In this document: positions 6,788 through 15,038 of the stretch, piece by piece
Layout: every line of letters starts with the position of its first letter
How positions within the stretch are numbered: position 1 is the stretch's first letter
DNA from: Ruminococcaceae bacterium UBA4871
GTDB lineage: Bacteria > Bacillota > Clostridia > Oscillospirales > Acutalibacteraceae
Assembly (NCBI GenBank): GCA_002399445.1
Contig: DHDR01000024.1
Location: 1 to 21,812 of the forward strand
DNA length: 21,812 nt
Direction of reading: 5' to 3'
Notes under the pieces: generated by a model
What the model was told of the DNA's origin: nothing
The model's database searches: none
What the model saw: only the letters and a program-made list of their open reading frames with translations
Made by a program: the position numbers and the translations under genes

Positions 6788-7111
6788 TTGTTGCAGTATC
6801 TGTATGCCATTATGTGGCTGTTGATTGGTTTGTGGCTGATTTTTCATTATGGCCGCAAAGAAGGCAGAATCTTTTATGTTGCCGGTTCTTTTTTTCTGTT
6901 TCTTGCTGTCTGGTGGGGAACAGCTGCAGTGACTGGTATGGATTTGTTCCATGGGAAATGGGGCTGGGGGCTGCGAATTTTATCGGCTGTTTTTTTGATT
7001 CTTCTGGTTCCGCCATTCATCAAAAAGTACCGTCAGGCACAAAATAGAGAAAATCCAGCAGCAGATGCAGACCAGATTTCCAGTCAAGATCGCCAGAGTG
7101 ATGGGGAATGA
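6788..7111 (+). CDS. Small three-helix membrane protein of unknown function
   Basis: This 107-residue protein is unrecognised. Three membrane segments are visible: about 4-20 (rich in Trp and Leu), 28-48, and 60-78 (ending LLVPPFIKKYR). A hydrophilic acidic tail follows (82-107). The start is taken as TTG at 6788, preceded by AAGGAAG. TTG at 6791 is equally close, and the first ATG (6812) would cut into helix 1 and lacks a ribosome binding site. It follows the previous gene after 57 bases with no terminator, so co-transcription is likely. Spacing and shared membrane character hint at a joint role, but nothing more can be read. Confidence 0.65.
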   Translation: MLQYLYAIMWLLIGLWLIFHYGRKEGRIFYVAGSFFLFLAVWWGTAAVTGMDLFHGKWGWGLRILSAVFLILLVPPFIKKYRQAQNRENPAADADQISSQDRQSDGE

Positions 7112-7218
7112 AAGTTCCACTCGTTTAACTGAGAACAGATGGAATGAGGAACCAAGTCCGGAGATTTGCATAGACTATGAATGCGGGGCGAAGCTTTTTA
7201 ACCGCTTTATATAGATGA

Positions 7219-7260
7219 GGGATGTCAGGTGCAAGAGCACCTGATGTCCCTTTTCATTTT
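7219..7260 (+). terminator. Strong terminator after the membrane-protein pair
   Basis: A 14-bp stem (7219-7232 with 7237-7250, two G-T pairs) closes an AAGA loop and is followed by TTTTCATTTT. It isolates rpe from the upstream unit. The segment 7112-7218 holds nothing I recognise. Confidence 0.9.
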
Positions 7261-7334
7261 ATACCTTTTCGGAAAAGATATTTTGTGTTAAAATGATATG
7301 CGCAAACAGAAGACAAAAGCATAGGAGGGGAACC

Positions 7335-7979
7335 ATGCGCATATCGGTTTCTATTTTGGGTGCGGATTTTTCAAAACTGGGAGAGGAAATCAAGACAATC
7401 AACCAGTCTGGTTCTGATTGGATTCACGTGGATGTCATGGACGGTCACTTTGTGCCAAACATTACATTTGGACCGGGAATGGTAAAATCCCTGCGCCCGT
7501 GTACGCAGCAGCCGCTGGATGTTCACCTAATGATTACGCAGCCGCAGCAGTATATCCGTCCCTTTGCGGAAGCAGGAGCAGACTGGCTGAGCTTTCATTT
7601 GGAGGCCGAAGGGAATCCGGCTAAAACCATTGCCATGATTCACAGTATGGGTATCAAGGCAGGTCTTGCTATCAATCCGGAAACACCTGCCGAGACTGTT
7701 TTTCCATACTTGTCCATGGCAGATATGGTACTGATAATGAGTGTGAATCCGGGTTTTGGCGGACAGGCTTTTCATGTTTCTGTATTGGACAAAGTCCGTG
7801 TCCTGCATGAGAAAGCGCCACAGATTCCCATAGAAATTGATGGTGGTATCAATTGCAAAAATATTGCGCTTGCGGCACATGCCGGTGTTGATATCTTTGT
7901 AGCAGGCAGTGCAATTGTCGGTCAGCCGGATTATGCAGCTGCTGTTTCTGCACTTCGTAATGCTGCAAAAACCAACTAA
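7335..7979 (+). CDS. rpe: Ribulose-phosphate 3-epimerase
   Basis: The enzyme interconverts ribulose 5-phosphate and xylulose 5-phosphate in the pentose phosphate pathway. The 214-residue TIM barrel carries the family motifs SILGADFSKLGEE, HVDVMDGHFVPNITFGP (metal-binding His and Asp), DVHLMI, LSFHLEA, MSVNPGFGGQAF and EIDGGIN. The final phosphate site VAGSAIVG is present. The start is ATG at 7335 after AGGAGGGG (7323-7330); the frame is open further upstream but without a ribosome site. A TAAAAT at 7289-7294 may be its -10, with a poor -35. It is monocistronic, ended by a terminator at 7982. Confidence 0.96.
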   Translation: MRISVSILGADFSKLGEEIKTINQSGSDWIHVDVMDGHFVPNITFGPGMVKSLRPCTQQPLDVHLMITQPQQYIRPFAEAGADWLSFHLEAEGNPAKTIAMIHSMGIKAGLAINPETPAETVFPYLSMADMVLIMSVNPGFGGQAFHVSVLDKVRVLHEKAPQIPIEIDGGINCKNIALAAHAGVDIFVAGSAIVGQPDYAAAVSALRNAAKTN

Positions 7980-7981
7980 TG

Positions 7982-8016
7982 CGGTCGGAACATCCTTTTC
8001 GGACAGGCCGATTTTT
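7982..8016 (+). terminator. Terminator of rpe
   Basis: CGGTC (7982-7986) pairs with GGCCG (8006-8010, one G-T pair), with a smaller TCC/GGA helix inside, followed by ATTTTT. Confidence 0.65.
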
Positions 8017-8177
8017 GTCAGAAAAATAGACAAAAGCGTCGTTTCGTGCGTACCCATCTAAAAATTATTATTTTTTTTCTTCAATTTCTAACAATAGGCG
8101 TATTTTTAAAAATGCTGCAAATACTATCCATTACCTGACAAAAAACGTAATGATTTCTGACAAGGGGATGTTTGGTA

Positions 8178-8708
8178 TTGAAAGCAACAGGAATTGTAAG
8201 AAGAATAGATGATTTGGGTCGGGTAGTCATTCCAAAGGAAATCCGTCGAACACTGCGCATCCGAGAAGGTGATGCACTGGAAATCTTCACAGATAATCAG
8301 GGCGGTGTTATTTTTAAAAAATATTCGCCGGTTGGGGAAATGTCTTTGTTTTCAGCACAGATGGCAGATGTTCTGAGCCGCACTGCCGGAGTTCCGGCAC
8401 TGGTGTGTGACCGCGACCATGTGGTAGCAGCGGCTGGTGTTTCCAAGCGTGAGTATCTGGAACGCCGTGTGAGTCAGGATTTGGAGGAATGCATCGCTTC
8501 CCGCCAGAACTTCACACAGGGCCCGGGCCGTACATTGCATCCGGTGGAAGGAGTAGATTGTTCGGCAGCTGTTGTGTGCCCGATTTTGGCACAAAGTGAT
8601 GTGACGGGCGCAGTTATTTTGCTGATGAGTGATACGGAGCCTCCGAAAGAAGGCGAAAAACTGACAGAAGTGGCCGCTGGTTTTTTGGCGAAACAGTTGG
8701 AAAGCTGA
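8178..8708 (+). CDS. spoVT: Stage V sporulation protein T, AbrB-family transcription regulator
   Basis: SpoVT is a forespore DNA-binding regulator that tunes the late sporulation programme. The N-terminal swapped-hairpin AbrB domain (KATGIVRRIDDLGRVVIPKE, IRRTLRIREGDALEIF) is nearly identical to the B. subtilis protein as I recall it. The C-terminal GAF-like domain (about 60-176) ends FLAKQLES, as the family does (FLARQ). The start is taken as TTG at 8178, giving MKATGIVRR exactly as in B. subtilis and a spacing of 10 bases from AAGGGG. TTG at 8172 is possible but too near the ribosome site. The 176-residue length matches the usual 178. The promoter is uncertain: AATACTA (8120-8126) resembles a sigma-G -10, but no good -35 is seen. 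A 6-bp hairpin CATTAC/GTAATG (8129-8152) lies in the leader. Confidence 0.95.
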   Translation: MKATGIVRRIDDLGRVVIPKEIRRTLRIREGDALEIFTDNQGGVIFKKYSPVGEMSLFSAQMADVLSRTAGVPALVCDRDHVVAAAGVSKREYLERRVSQDLEECIASRQNFTQGPGRTLHPVEGVDCSAAVVCPILAQSDVTGAVILLMSDTEPPKEGEKLTEVAAGFLAKQLES

Positions 8709-8746
8709 AAAATTGTGGCTGTGCAACTGCTTTTTTGCAAAATACC

Positions 8747-8775
8747 TTGCAATTATCCGGTATATGTGTTAAACT
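8747..8775 (+). promoter_or_regulatory. Sigma-A promoter of the rimP-nusA-infB operon
   Basis: TTGCAA (8747-8752) and TAAACT (8770-8775) have a 17-base spacer, with a start near 8782. The -10 and the bases after it (TAAACTAA) are the same as in the rpsO promoter at 16885. Confidence 0.8.
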
Positions 8776-8800
8776 AATTACAGAATAAACTGGAATGATG

Positions 8801-8829
8801 AAAGAGTGGGGCAACCCACTCTTTTGTTT
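8801..8829 (+). terminator. Terminator-like hairpin in the rimP leader (candidate attenuator)
   Basis: AAAGAGTGGG (8801-8810) pairs perfectly with CCCACTCTTT (8815-8824) around a GCAA tetraloop, followed by T and GTTTG. It lies only about 20 bases after the expected start of the operon transcript and before rimP. It would therefore cut off the whole operon unless bypassed. The position fits premature-termination control of an operon that encodes NusA itself; that control is inference. Confidence 0.7.
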
Positions 8830-8856
8830 GCATTAAGTACTTTATGAGGTGAAACA

Positions 8857-9351
8857 ATGGCAGCAAAGAAAAATACAGCGGAAGCAGTCCGCCAGCTTGC
8901 GCAGCCTCTGGCAAATCAGCTTGGCCTTACTTTGTGGGATGTCCGGTTTCTGAAGGAAGGAGCCGATTGGTACCTTCGCATTTATATTGACAAAGACGGC
9001 GGTGTGTCCATTGATGATTGTGTGGACATGACACATGCAGTCAGTGAACCGCTGGATGCACAGAATTTGGTGCAGGGGCCTTATACATTGGAAGTCAGCT
9101 CCCCGGGCATCAACCGGCAGCTTTCCCGGCCGGAGCACTTTGCCGCGATGCTCAGCCGACAGGTTCGGGTGCGGTTTATCCGCCCCTTTGAGGATGGCAG
9201 CCGTGAAGTGATCGGGGTTTTAAGCCATTTTGAAGGGAACACAGTTACCCTTCAGAACACAACAGGGGAAACCATGTGCTTCCCTCTTTCAGATACTGCG
9301 TGGGTGAGATTGTACGATGACGAGGATTGGGAGGGAATGAAGAATGAGTGA
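8857..9351 (+). CDS. rimP: Ribosome maturation factor RimP
   Basis: RimP (YlxS/YhbC) helps assemble the 30S subunit, binding with S12 and S5 during maturation. The 164-residue protein has the N-terminal alpha-beta domain with LGLTLWDVRFLKEGADWYLR and IDKDGGVSIDDCVDMTHAVS, then the typical YTLEVSSPGINRQLSRPEHF before a C-terminal SH3-like barrel. The start is ATG at 8857 after GAGGTGAAAC. Its end overlaps nusA by 8 bases. It is the first gene of the operon in the order usual for Firmicutes. Confidence 0.96.
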   Translation: MAAKKNTAEAVRQLAQPLANQLGLTLWDVRFLKEGADWYLRIYIDKDGGVSIDDCVDMTHAVSEPLDAQNLVQGPYTLEVSSPGINRQLSRPEHFAAMLSRQVRVRFIRPFEDGSREVIGVLSHFEGNTVTLQNTTGETMCFPLSDTAWVRLYDDEDWEGMKNE

Positions 9352-10453
9352 CGAAGACATCAGCATCATTGATGCCCTGGACCAGATGGAAAAAGAACGC
9401 GGTATTCCGAAAGACTATATGGTCGACCAAATTTGCAAAGCCATTACCACTGCCTGTAAGAATAGTTACGGAAATGACCATGTATCAGTGCATTTGAATC
9501 CGGATAAAAATGAATTTGAGGTGTACCTGCGTAAAAATGTAGTGGAGGATGTACAAAATCCACACAGTGAGATCCTTTTGGAAAAAGCCCGTGAAATCGA
9601 TCCAACTTGTGCGGTTGGCGATCAAGTGAGTGTGCAGCTGCATACCAGAGAATTTGGGCGTATTGCCGCTCATCAGGCCCGCGGTGTTATCCGTCAGGGA
9701 ATCCGCGCTGGTGAGCGCGGGCTGATGATGAAGGAATTTGAATCCAAGCATCAGGAATTGGTCAGCGCGGTTGTGGAACGGGTGGATCCCCGTTCCGGTG
9801 CTGCTACTCTGAAAATTGGTAAAAGCGAAGCAATCCTGCCGCGCAGCGAAATGGTCGGCAATGAGGTGTTTCAGGAAGGGGACCACATCAAAGTTTATGT
9901 GGTTGATGTACATGAAACAGACAAAGGCCCATATGCCGTTATCAGCCGGACGCATCCGGATTTGGTAAAGCGTCTGTTTGAGACAGAAGTGCCGGAAATT
10001 TATGACGGCACTGTGGAAATTAAAGCAGTCTCCCGTGAGGCAGGTTCCCGCACAAAACTGGCTGTGCTGTCCCATGATCCGGCAGTGGATGCGGTTGGAG
10101 CCTGTATTGGTTCCCGCGGTGGGCGTGTTGGTGCCATTGTGGATGAACTTGGCGGAGAAAAAATCGATATTATTGAATACAGTGAGGACCCGCAGAAGTT
10201 CATTGCCAGTGCTCTCTCACCGGCCAATGTACTCAAAGTCGATTTAGCAGAAGATGGAAGCCATTCCTGCCGGGTAACGGTTCCGGACAGTCAATTGTCC
10301 CTTGCAATCGGCAACAAGGGGCAAAATGCCCGTTTAGCAGCAAAGCTGACCGGTTGGAAAATTGACATTAAACCGGAAAGCGGATTTTACGGCGAAGAGA
10401 ACATGACGTCGGCAGACAGCGTGCCTGCTGAAGCGGAGCCTGTACAGGAATGA
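9344..10453 (+). CDS. nusA: Transcription termination/antitermination factor NusA
   Basis: NusA binds RNA polymerase and nascent RNA to control pausing, termination and antitermination. The 369-residue length is that of the short Gram-positive form without the C-terminal acidic repeats of E. coli. Domains in order are the polymerase-binding N-terminal domain (about 1-130), S1 (about 136-200), KH1 (about 205-280, GSRGGR at 256-261) and KH2 (about 285-345, IGNKGQNARLAAKLTGWKID). The start ATG at 9344 lies inside the end of rimP, with GGGAGGGAATGAAGA upstream, so translation is probably coupled. A short hydrophilic acidic tail follows KH2. Confidence 0.97.
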   Translation: MSDEDISIIDALDQMEKERGIPKDYMVDQICKAITTACKNSYGNDHVSVHLNPDKNEFEVYLRKNVVEDVQNPHSEILLEKAREIDPTCAVGDQVSVQLHTREFGRIAAHQARGVIRQGIRAGERGLMMKEFESKHQELVSAVVERVDPRSGAATLKIGKSEAILPRSEMVGNEVFQEGDHIKVYVVDVHETDKGPYAVISRTHPDLVKRLFETEVPEIYDGTVEIKAVSREAGSRTKLAVLSHDPAVDAVGACIGSRGGRVGAIVDELGGEKIDIIEYSEDPQKFIASALSPANVLKVDLAEDGSHSCRVTVPDSQLSLAIGNKGQNARLAAKLTGWKIDIKPESGFYGEENMTSADSVPAEAEPVQE

Positions 10454-10555
10454 ACCCATTTCCCACCGGACTGTCTGCCGCAGAAACCGGAAAATCCAGC
10501 AAAACATAAATCGGGGAAAGCCCGGCAGAAGGCTTCCCTTACAGGAGGCCTGCAA

Positions 10556-10828
10556 TTGCATCAGAGAAAAGTTCCGCTGCGGATGTGTACCGGCTGCGGT
10601 GAAATGAAACCGAAAAAAGAACTGGTTCGTGTCGTACGTTCCCCGGAAGGAGAAGTCTCATTGGACCTGACCGGCCGGAAACCCGGGCGGGGAGCTTATG
10701 TTTGCCGCAGCGTAGAATGTCTGCGCCGCGCACGCAAGGCCCGCCGCTTTGAAAAAGCTTTTTCCTGTCAGATTCCGGAAGAAGTCTATGCTCGCATGGA
10801 AAAGGAGATGAAACAGGATGCCGAATGA
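10556..10828 (+). CDS. rnpM: YlxR family RNA-binding protein (RnpM)
   Basis: This 90-residue basic protein of the DUF448/YlxR family is encoded next to nusA across Firmicutes. Recent work renamed the B. subtilis protein RnpM, a modulator of RNase P. Seen are the family motifs RMCTGCGEMKPKKELVRVV and GRKPGRGAYVCRSVECLRRA. The start is TTG at 10556 because AGGAGG (10542-10547) lies 8 bases upstream; the first internal ATG (residue 10) would delete conserved residues. The 102-base gap after nusA holds only a bulged GC hairpin (GGGAAAGCC/GGCTTCCC) with no T-run. It overlaps ylxQ by 11 bases. Confidence 0.93.
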   Translation: MHQRKVPLRMCTGCGEMKPKKELVRVVRSPEGEVSLDLTGRKPGRGAYVCRSVECLRRARKARRFEKAFSCQIPEEVYARMEKEMKQDAE

Positions 10829-11126
10829 CAAGCTGCTTTCTTTTCTGGGGCTTGCCCGCCGTGCCGGTAAGGTGCAGTTGGGGCATGACCCCGTCCTAGA
10901 TAGTTTACGCAGTGGACGGGCACGTCTGGTCTTGCTGGCGAGCGATCTTTCTTCGCATTCGTCCGGAGGAATCCTGCGTGCTGCCGAAGAAGAAGGAGTG
11001 CCAGCGGTTACGCTGAAGCACACCGTGGATGAAATGGGTGCTGCGTTGGGAAAGCGGGCTGGCGCCGTTTCCGTGGAAGATGCCGGATTTGCCCAAAAAC
11101 TCGAGACGCTCTGTGCGGACAGATGA
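10818..11126 (+). CDS. ylxQ: L7Ae/L30e-family RNA-binding protein YlxQ
   Basis: This 102-residue protein has the L7Ae/L30e/Gadd45 fold, a family that binds kink-turn RNA. The N-terminus SFLGLARRAGKVQLGHDPVLDSL and the LVLLASDLS strand are typical of the YlxQ branch. The specific target is unknown. The start is ATG at 10818 with AAAGGAG (10800-10806) inside the end of rnpM. It ends 16 bases before infB. Confidence 0.92.
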   Translation: MPNDKLLSFLGLARRAGKVQLGHDPVLDSLRSGRARLVLLASDLSSHSSGGILRAAEEEGVPAVTLKHTVDEMGAALGKRAGAVSVEDAGFAQKLETLCADR

Positions 11127-11142
11127 GGAGGAATGTTCTAAT

Positions 11143-13575
11143 ATGATGATAAAATACCGCGTGCATGAAGTAGCGAAGGATCTCAATGTACCAAACAAGG
11201 ACGTCATCGATGTTCTGCAAAAATATACCGGAGAAACAAAAAAACACATGACTGCACTTACAGAAAGTGAACTGGATCTTGTTTTTGAGGCTTTTACACA
11301 GAAAACTTCGATGAAAAGTCTGGATTCCTATTATGCACAGCGGGATGAAAAAGCTGTGACAGTCAGTACTGAAAATTCCAAGCAAGAGGTTCCGCTCAAG
11401 GAAGTTGCTGCCAGACAGGCACAACCGGCAAAGAAAGCTGTTCCTAATCGGCAGCCTGTGCAAAAACATTCGCAGAACCGGCCGCAGAGGAACCGCAATG
11501 TAACGGGCAAAAATGGAACAACCAGCCGTACACCGATGCGGCCGCAGTCCGCAAAAATTGTTGGTCATATTGAAGTAAATGCCAGCGACAGTTCTATCCG
11601 CCGCCCACATGACCGGATTGTAGATACCCGAACCCATAATGTGGAGCTGGATAAGTATAACGAAAAATATGATCGGCTTGCCAACGAAAAAGTTAAAACG
11701 GATACGGTTATCCACAAACAAAAACTGAATCAGAAAAGTGCCCAGTATCGTCGGGGCCGTCGTCCTAAGAGAGAATCTGAATCAGAACGTTTGCGCCGTA
11801 TTGCCGCAGAACGTAAGGCAAAGCCAATTACCGTGCAGATTCCGGAATCCATCACGGTCGGTGAACTGGCGTCCCGTCTGAAAGCAACAGTTGCTGAAGT
11901 TATCAAAAAATTGATGGCAAATGGTATTTTTGCTTCCATCAATGATGAGATTGATTTTGACACGGCTTCCCTGGTGGCTATGGAGTTTCACGCCAAAGTG
12001 GAAAAAGAAGTCGAGGTCACCATTGAAGAACAGATTATTGACGACAGTGATGACAAAGAGGAAGACTTGGTCCCGCGTGCGCCTGTTGTCGTGGTCATGG
12101 GTCATGTTGACCATGGTAAAACCAGTCTGCTGGATGCTATTCGTCATACCAATGTCACAGAAAGTGAAGCCGGCGGCATTACGCAGCATATTGGTGCCTA
12201 TCAGGTGAATGTGAACGGACGAATGGTTACCTTTTTGGATACGCCCGGCCATGAGGCTTTTACGACAATGCGTGCCCGCGGTGCCATGGCAACAGATATC
12301 GCGGTTTTGGTCGTTGCTGCGGATGATGGTGTCATGCCGCAGACGATTGAGGCAATCCATCATGCAAAAGCAGCAAAGGTCAGCATCATTGTTGCAATTA
12401 ACAAAATGGATAAGCCCGGTGCGAATCCGCAGCACGTTATGGAAGAATTGACAAAATACGATGTTGTGCCGGAGGAATGGGGCGGCAATGTCCCCTGTAT
12501 CCGTGTTTCTGCAAAGCAGAAGACCGGGATCAAAGATTTGCTGGAAATGATTCTGCTGGTTACCGATATGAAAGAACTGAAAGCAAATCCGAATCGTGCA
12601 GCCAAGGGAGTTGTCATTGAGGCTCGCCTTGACAAAGGCCGCGGTCCAATTGCCACCATGCTGGTGCAAAATGGTACTTTGCATACCGGAGATATCCTCG
12701 TTGCGGGTACCAGTGTCGGCCGTGTTCGTGCAATGGCGAATGCAAACGGAAAACCGATTCAATCGGCTAAGCCCAGTGTCCCGGTGGAAATTACAGGATT
12801 GGACAGCGTGCCGACAGGCGGCGATACGTTTAATGCGGTTACAGATGAAAAACTTGCCCGCCAGCTAGTTGAACAGCGCCGTTCCGCGGCAAAAGAGGAA
12901 AAATTCAATTCCCGTACAAAAGTGACGCTGGATAATCTGTTTGAACAAATGCAGATTGGCGACATGAAAGAACTGCAGATTATTGTCAAAGCGGATGTGC
13001 AGGGCTCTGTGGAAGCAGTTACCCAGTCTCTTGAGAAACTGACAAATGACGAAGTGCGTGTTAATGTGATCCATGGCGGTGTCGGTGCGATCAACGAAAG
13101 TGATGTCATGCTTGCTGTAGCCAGTAATGCCATTGTTGTCGGCTTTAATGTACGCCCCGATCCGGTAGCGGAAGAAAATGCAAAACGCGACGGCGTGGAC
13201 ATTCGCCTGTACCGTGTCATTTATGACTGCATTCAGGAAATTGAGTCCGCTATGAAGGGAATGCTGGCACCGAAATACCGCGAAGTGCAGCTGGGACGTC
13301 TGGAATGCCGTGAAACGTATAAGATCAGCAGCGTGGGTCTGGTCATTGGCGCTCATGTCATTTCAGGGAAAGTCACCCGTGGTTCCGATGTGCGTGTGGT
13401 TCGTGACGGCATTGTGGTTGCCGAGGATAAGATTGCTTCTCTGCGCCGCTTTAAGGATGATGTTAAAGAAGTGCTGGAAGGTTTTGACTGTGGAATTTGT
13501 CTTGAAAAATTTAATGATGTAAAAATCGGAGATATTTTGGAAAGCTATACAATGGAAGCCTATCAACCGGAATAA
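11143..13575 (+). CDS. infB: Translation initiation factor IF-2
   Basis: IF-2 is the GTPase that brings initiator tRNA to the 30S subunit and promotes subunit joining. It has 810 residues. The N-terminal IF2_N module (KYRVHEVAKDLNVPNKDVIDVL) is followed by a basic, Gln/Arg-rich linker (about 80-225) and a second IF2_N module (about 229-280). The G domain shows GHVDHGKT (320-327), GGITQHIGAY, DTPGHE (366-371), NKMD (420-423) and SAK (456-458). Domains II to IV follow, including the fMet-tRNA-binding C-terminus (EVLEGFDCGICLEKFNDVKIGD). The start is ATG at 11143 after AGGAGG (11126-11131). The next ATG (11146) is an alternative, and the frame is open upstream inside ylxQ without a ribosome site. 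Confidence 0.97.
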   Translation: MMIKYRVHEVAKDLNVPNKDVIDVLQKYTGETKKHMTALTESELDLVFEAFTQKTSMKSLDSYYAQRDEKAVTVSTENSKQEVPLKEVAARQAQPAKKAVPNRQPVQKHSQNRPQRNRNVTGKNGTTSRTPMRPQSAKIVGHIEVNASDSSIRRPHDRIVDTRTHNVELDKYNEKYDRLANEKVKTDTVIHKQKLNQKSAQYRRGRRPKRESESERLRRIAAERKAKPITVQIPESITVGELASRLKATVAEVIKKLMANGIFASINDEIDFDTASLVAMEFHAKVEKEVEVTIEEQIIDDSDDKEEDLVPRAPVVVVMGHVDHGKTSLLDAIRHTNVTESEAGGITQHIGAYQVNVNGRMVTFLDTPGHEAFTTMRARGAMATDIAVLVVAADDGVMPQTIEAIHHAKAAKVSIIVAINKMDKPGANPQHVMEELTKYDVVPEEWGGNVPCIRVSAKQKTGIKDLLEMILLVTDMKELKANPNRAAKGVVIEARLDKGRGPIATMLVQNGTLHTGDILVAGTSVGRVRAMANANGKPIQSAKPSVPVEITGLDSVPTGGDTFNAVTDEKLARQLVEQRRSAAKEEKFNSRTKVTLDNLFEQMQIGDMKELQIIVKADVQGSVEAVTQSLEKLTNDEVRVNVIHGGVGAINESDVMLAVASNAIVVGFNVRPDPVAEENAKRDGVDIRLYRVIYDCIQEIESAMKGMLAPKYREVQLGRLECRETYKISSVGLVIGAHVISGKVTRGSDVRVVRDGIVVAEDKIASLRRFKDDVKEVLEGFDCGICLEKFNDVKIGDILESYTMEAYQPE

Positions 13576-13686
13576 GATATGCTGCAGGGAATAACGAGGC
13601 TTCTGATCTGCAGTTTGCAAATTTCCAAGCAACATCGTCAGATAAAGGAAATAGGATTGACTGTGTGTCCCTAAAAAAGAGCATTG

Positions 13687-13718
13687 AAATGCAGAGTGAC
13701 AGAAACGCTCTGCATTTT
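13687..13718 (+). terminator. Terminator-like hairpin between infB and rbfA
   Basis: AAATGCAGAG (13687-13696) pairs perfectly with CTCTGCATTT (13708-13717), followed by only a short T-run ending in TCAG. It probably gives partial termination or protects the 3' end of the infB message, since rbfA has no promoter that I can see in the 160-base gap. Confidence 0.55.
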
Positions 13719-13735
13719 CAGACAGGAGGGGTTTT

Positions 13736-14104
13736 ATGCCAAGCCATAAGCTGGACCGCACTACTGAGGACATTCGCCGGGAATTGACGGCAATTTTTCG
13801 GGAATTGAAAGACCCGCGGGTGACCAATACCCTGCTGAGCATCGTTCGGGTGGAAGTCAGCCGGGATCTTTCCTATTGCACCGTGTATGTCAGTGACATG
13901 GAAGGTTTAGAACGTGCACAGCGGGCGGTAAAAGGCCTCATGTCTGCGGCCGGATTTATTCGGCATGAGCTTGGCCAGCGGCTGCCCCTGCGGCACGTCC
14001 CTGCATTGACATTCAAGGCGACGGATTCCATTGAATATAGTGCCAATATAGCCCGTATTCTGGATGATTTAAAGGAGGACAAACATGGAGATAAGCCTGA
14101 ATGA
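13736..14104 (+). CDS. rbfA: Ribosome-binding factor A
   Basis: RbfA is a KH-like 30S assembly factor needed for late 16S rRNA maturation. The 122-residue protein has the N-terminal HKLDRTTEDIRRELTAIFRELKDPRV and IVRVEVSRDLSYCTVYVS, then LGQRLPLRHVPALTFKATDSIEY, all typical of the family. The start is ATG at 13736 after ACAGGAGGGG. Its end overlaps nrnA by 20 bases, suggesting coupling. Confidence 0.96.
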   Translation: MPSHKLDRTTEDIRRELTAIFRELKDPRVTNTLLSIVRVEVSRDLSYCTVYVSDMEGLERAQRAVKGLMSAAGFIRHELGQRLPLRHVPALTFKATDSIEYSANIARILDDLKEDKHGDKPE

Positions 14105-15038
14105 GGCGGCACAATGGCTTTTGCAGCAGCAGGACATTGCAGTCTTGTGTCACCAGTCACCAGATGGGGACACATTTGGCAGCGGCAGTGCCCTCTGCCG
14201 TGCGCTGCGCAGCCTTGGCAAACGGGCGCAGGTTTTGTGCAGTGATCCGGTTGGAAAACGTTTCCGGTTTCTGTTTGATGGCTTAGAGGAGGAGCAGTTT
14301 TCCCCTAAAGCGGTCGTTTCGGTCGATATTGCGGATGAACAGCTTTTGGGCTCGCTGCAGCCGGCTTATAGCGGAAAAATTCAGCTTTGTATTGACCACC
14401 ATCCCAGTAATTCCCATTATGCAGAGCGGGAATATGTGAATCCAAAGGCAAGTGCAGTTTGTGAGATTATGTATGCCTTCATCCCCCTGCTGGGTGTTCC
14501 TGTTAATCAGGAGATTGCAACTGATTTATATACTGGAATTGCCACCGATACCGGATGCTTTCAGTATGTCAATGTCACACCGCATACTTTTCGCGTAGCA
14601 GCGGAATTGCTGGAAAAAGGGGTCCCTGCTCCGCAGATTAATCACGCAATGTTTTCTACAAAAAGCCGTGAGCGTATTTTGCTGGAGCGGAATGCACTGA
14701 ATACTGTTGAATTTTACCGGAACGGAGAAATCGCCGTAATTTCCATTACGCAGAAAATGATAGCTGAAACCAAAGCGTCTGACGACGATACAGATGGGAT
14801 TGCGTCTATCCCGCGTTCCATTGAAGGTGTGCGGATTGGTGCCACTCTAAAAGAAAAAACGGACAATCTAGTCAAAGTTTCTCTGCGCGCGCCGCCTCCT
14901 TATAATGCTTCCATTATCTGTGCGCAGTTTGGCGGCGGCGGCCATCCGGGAGCAGCCGGATGTGCGTTTCACTGTGGTCTGGAAGAAGCAAAAAAGCAGC
15001 TTGTGGCGGCTATTGACCGCTATTTGGATACCCTATGA
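14085..15038 (+). CDS. nrnA: DHH-family oligoribonuclease / pAp phosphatase NrnA
   Basis: NrnA degrades 2- to 5-base RNA fragments and dephosphorylates pAp in bacteria that lack Orn. The 317-residue protein has the DHH phosphoesterase domain with metal ligands in HQSPDGD (His23, Asp27, Asp29), VSVDIAD (Asp81), IDHHPSN (Asp104, His105, His106) and ATDTGCF (Asp155). The C-terminal DHHA1 domain carries the substrate-binding GGGGHPGAAG (283-292). The start is ATG at 14085, 6 bases after AAAGGAGG, inside the end of rbfA. Its stop overlaps the truB start as ATGA. Confidence 0.93.
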   Translation: MEISLNEAAQWLLQQQDIAVLCHQSPDGDTFGSGSALCRALRSLGKRAQVLCSDPVGKRFRFLFDGLEEEQFSPKAVVSVDIADEQLLGSLQPAYSGKIQLCIDHHPSNSHYAEREYVNPKASAVCEIMYAFIPLLGVPVNQEIATDLYTGIATDTGCFQYVNVTPHTFRVAAELLEKGVPAPQINHAMFSTKSRERILLERNALNTVEFYRNGEIAVISITQKMIAETKASDDDTDGIASIPRSIEGVRIGATLKEKTDNLVKVSLRAPPPYNASIICAQFGGGGHPGAAGCAFHCGLEEAKKQLVAAIDRYLDTL

